Source of the DNA: a bacterium
GTDB taxonomy: Bacteria; Desulfobacterota; S145-22
Assembly: GCA_027073795.1 (NCBI GenBank)
Contig: JALTEW010000215.1
Span: forward strand, 1-23,245
Length of the DNA stretch: 23,245 nucleotides
Reading direction: 5' to 3'
Both the position numbers and the translations under genes were made by a program. The notes under the pieces were generated by a model. The model did no database searches and was not told where the DNA came from. It was given only the letters and a program-made list of their open reading frames with translations. Positions 22,169 through 23,245 of this stretch are shown here, one piece after another (the first letter of the stretch is position 1; every line of letters starts with the position of its first letter).

Positions 22169-23127
22169 ATGTCCCTTATAACCAGTATCTCAATGAAACT
22201 ATCCGCTCCCTGTTCGAAAGAGAGACCCTGGATGGATGGATCGCCTACATAGAAGGCTCGGTTCCTCTCAAGCCCCACCCAACCGTCTTTTACAGTCCCA
22301 GCATGGTAAAAGGCGTAATCTTCAACGGGTTCTGCGTCCAGAACCTGGCCAAGTACCTGCAGCGCAATCGTGACAAGCGCATGGGTATCCTCGTCAAGGG
22401 GTGTGACCGGCGGGCCATCCGTGTCCTTATCCAGGAAAAGCAGATTGAAAGAGACCATCTCTTTCTCGCCGGTATTCCCTGCCCGGGGATGCTTAACCGG
22501 ACCCAGTTGTTGGAACAGTTCCCTAAGTTACGGGAAAACCAGCTCAAAGAAGAGGGGAATCACCTCATCATTCAAACGGAGACCCCTCCCCTGGAACTGG
22601 AACGCGCCGACTATCTGCTCCCTACCTGCCGGGCGTGTCACCACCGAACCCCGGAGGATGTGGACATTTTGCTGGATGCACCACCCTTTTCAGCGCCCGA
22701 TGCGGAAGAGGATTATAAAAATTGGGTCGACCCCATCGGTGGGATGCCACGGGATCAGCGGGAAGCCCTGTTTGCTAAAGAACTGTCCCGTTGCATCCTC
22801 TGCTATGCCTGCCGAAATGTCTGCCCCCTTTGTTATTGTGAGACCTGTTTCACCGATTCTCTCCAGCCCGCCTGGATGACCCCCGCCCCCGAACCGGAAA
22901 ATATCTTTTTCTACCACGTGAACCGGATGATGCATATGGCGGGGCGCTGCGTAGCGTGTGGAAGCTGCGAGTGGGCCTGCCCAGAGCACATCCCCTTGCA
23001 TTTGCTCTATGGCAAGATAACCGCGGATGTGGCGGAGCTTTTTTCCTACGAGGCGGGCCTCAGTGAAACCATTCCCCAACCCCTTAGCCACTTCAGTGAA
23101 GATGACCCGGATGAACACATCGGATAG
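22165..23127 (+). CDS. 4Fe-4S dicluster protein, FloxC-like/FrhB-like
   Basis: 320-residue soluble iron-sulfur protein. The N-terminal half (about 1-130) resembles the F420 hydrogenase/dehydrogenase beta-subunit fold, including MGILVKGCDRRAIRVL, the family KGCDxR loop. A Cys pair occurs at TCRACHHRTP. The C-terminal half has two [4Fe-4S] motifs: CILCYACRNVCPLCYCETC (with additional cysteines) and CVACGSCEWACPEHIPL. In the order hdrA-mvhD-this gene-AsrA-like, it corresponds best to FloxC of the Hdr-Flox complexes; a strict orthology is not proved. The ATG overlaps the stop of the mvhD-like gene. Confidence 0.82.
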   Translation: MNVPYNQYLNETIRSLFERETLDGWIAYIEGSVPLKPHPTVFYSPSMVKGVIFNGFCVQNLAKYLQRNRDKRMGILVKGCDRRAIRVLIQEKQIERDHLFLAGIPCPGMLNRTQLLEQFPKLRENQLKEEGNHLIIQTETPPLELERADYLLPTCRACHHRTPEDVDILLDAPPFSAPDAEEDYKNWVDPIGGMPRDQREALFAKELSRCILCYACRNVCPLCYCETCFTDSLQPAWMTPAPEPENIFFYHVNRMMHMAGRCVACGSCEWACPEHIPLHLLYGKITADVAELFSYEAGLSETIPQPLSHFSEDDPDEHIG

Positions 23128-23245
23128 CCCCCTGCTGAAACTTTCTCCCCGGGACCTTCCGTCACTTCTAAGGCCCCTCTCGGAGCGGTATGCCCTTTAT
23201 GTCCCTTACATCGTGGGAGACGGGGTTCGCTTCCTCCCCTTCCAA
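23111..23245 (+). CDS. Start of an AsrA/FloxB-like Fe-S protein (3' end outside window)
   Basis: 45 codons are visible, overlapping the end of the previous gene by 17 bases in another frame. The sequence LSPRDLPSLLRPLSERYALY followed by VPYIVGDGVRFLPF matches the typical beginning of AsrA-type 4Fe-4S dicluster proteins, such as anaerobic sulfite reductase subunit A, HyhB and FloxB. No cysteine lies in this short part. If the pattern holds, a FloxA/AsrB-like FAD/NAD(P)H-binding subunit would follow to the right. Confidence 0.6.
   Translation, partial: MNTSDSPLLKLSPRDLPSLLRPLSERYALYVPYIVGDGVRFLPFQ

Noticed and set aside
1..23245. CRISPR arrays, insertion sequences, phage or attachment sites
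   Set aside because: No regularly spaced repeats, transposase or integrase motifs or terminal inverted repeats were seen; the tRNA-Gly has no integrated element beside it.

Overview
The window looks like part of the chromosome of an anaerobic, sulfate-reducing or syntrophic deltaproteobacterium (Desulfobacterota). This is inferred from gene content: a TRAP solute receptor, a PerR/rubrerythrin/desulfoferrodoxin/flavodiiron oxygen-defence set, a selenocysteine peroxiredoxin, a c-heme bd-superfamily oxidase, a family-4 Fe-S uracil-DNA glycosylase, and an HdrA-MvhD electron-transfer operon. No species can be named from the sequence alone. Apart from the decayed pieces noted below, the genes are intact, densely packed and mostly on the + strand. 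I see no insertion sequences, phage genes or CRISPR arrays.

Region 1 (1-5040): a TRAP transporter receptor leaves to the left on the - strand. Divergent from it are a secreted W-x-x-x-H-W repeat protein and an MltB-type lytic transglycosylase. A tRNA-Gly(CCC) on the - strand abuts the transglycosylase stop codon. Imidazolonepropionase (hutI) and a nitrilase-family hydrolase follow.

Region 2 (5041-12777) is the most striking part: one co-directional oxidative-stress and oxygen-reduction island. It runs from a promoter overlapping a 12-bp AT palindrome to a strong intrinsic terminator. In order it holds a PerR-like regulator with an extra C-terminal winged helix, rubrerythrin, desulfoferrodoxin (superoxide reductase), an apparent ferritin remnant, flavodoxin 1, a selenocysteine peroxiredoxin (in-frame TGA plus SECIS hairpin), flavodoxin 2, a bd-superfamily oxidase subunit with a fused c-heme domain, a second multi-pass subunit, a 34-residue single-helix peptide, rubredoxin, and a flavodiiron rubredoxin:oxygen oxidoreductase. 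Together these would remove superoxide (Dfx), peroxide (Rbr, Prx) and O2 (FprA/Roo, bd-like oxidase), with rubredoxin and the flavodoxins as likely electron carriers.

Region 3 (12778-18684) is mainly housekeeping: pyrF, an rlmB-type rRNA methyltransferase and a soluble P-type-ATPase-like HAD protein as an overlapping run; a decayed pyruvate-kinase alpha/beta-domain gene; uracil-DNA glycosylase; a small unknown protein on the - strand; and a phasin-like protein overlapping a UbiB/AarF-family kinase.

Region 4 (18686-23245) starts an electron-transfer operon: a fused double-module HdrA, an MvhD-like [2Fe-2S] protein, a ferredoxin-type protein resembling FloxC, and the first 45 codons of a protein resembling AsrA/FloxB. 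The order suggests a flavin-based electron-bifurcating Hdr-Flox-type complex that continues to the right.
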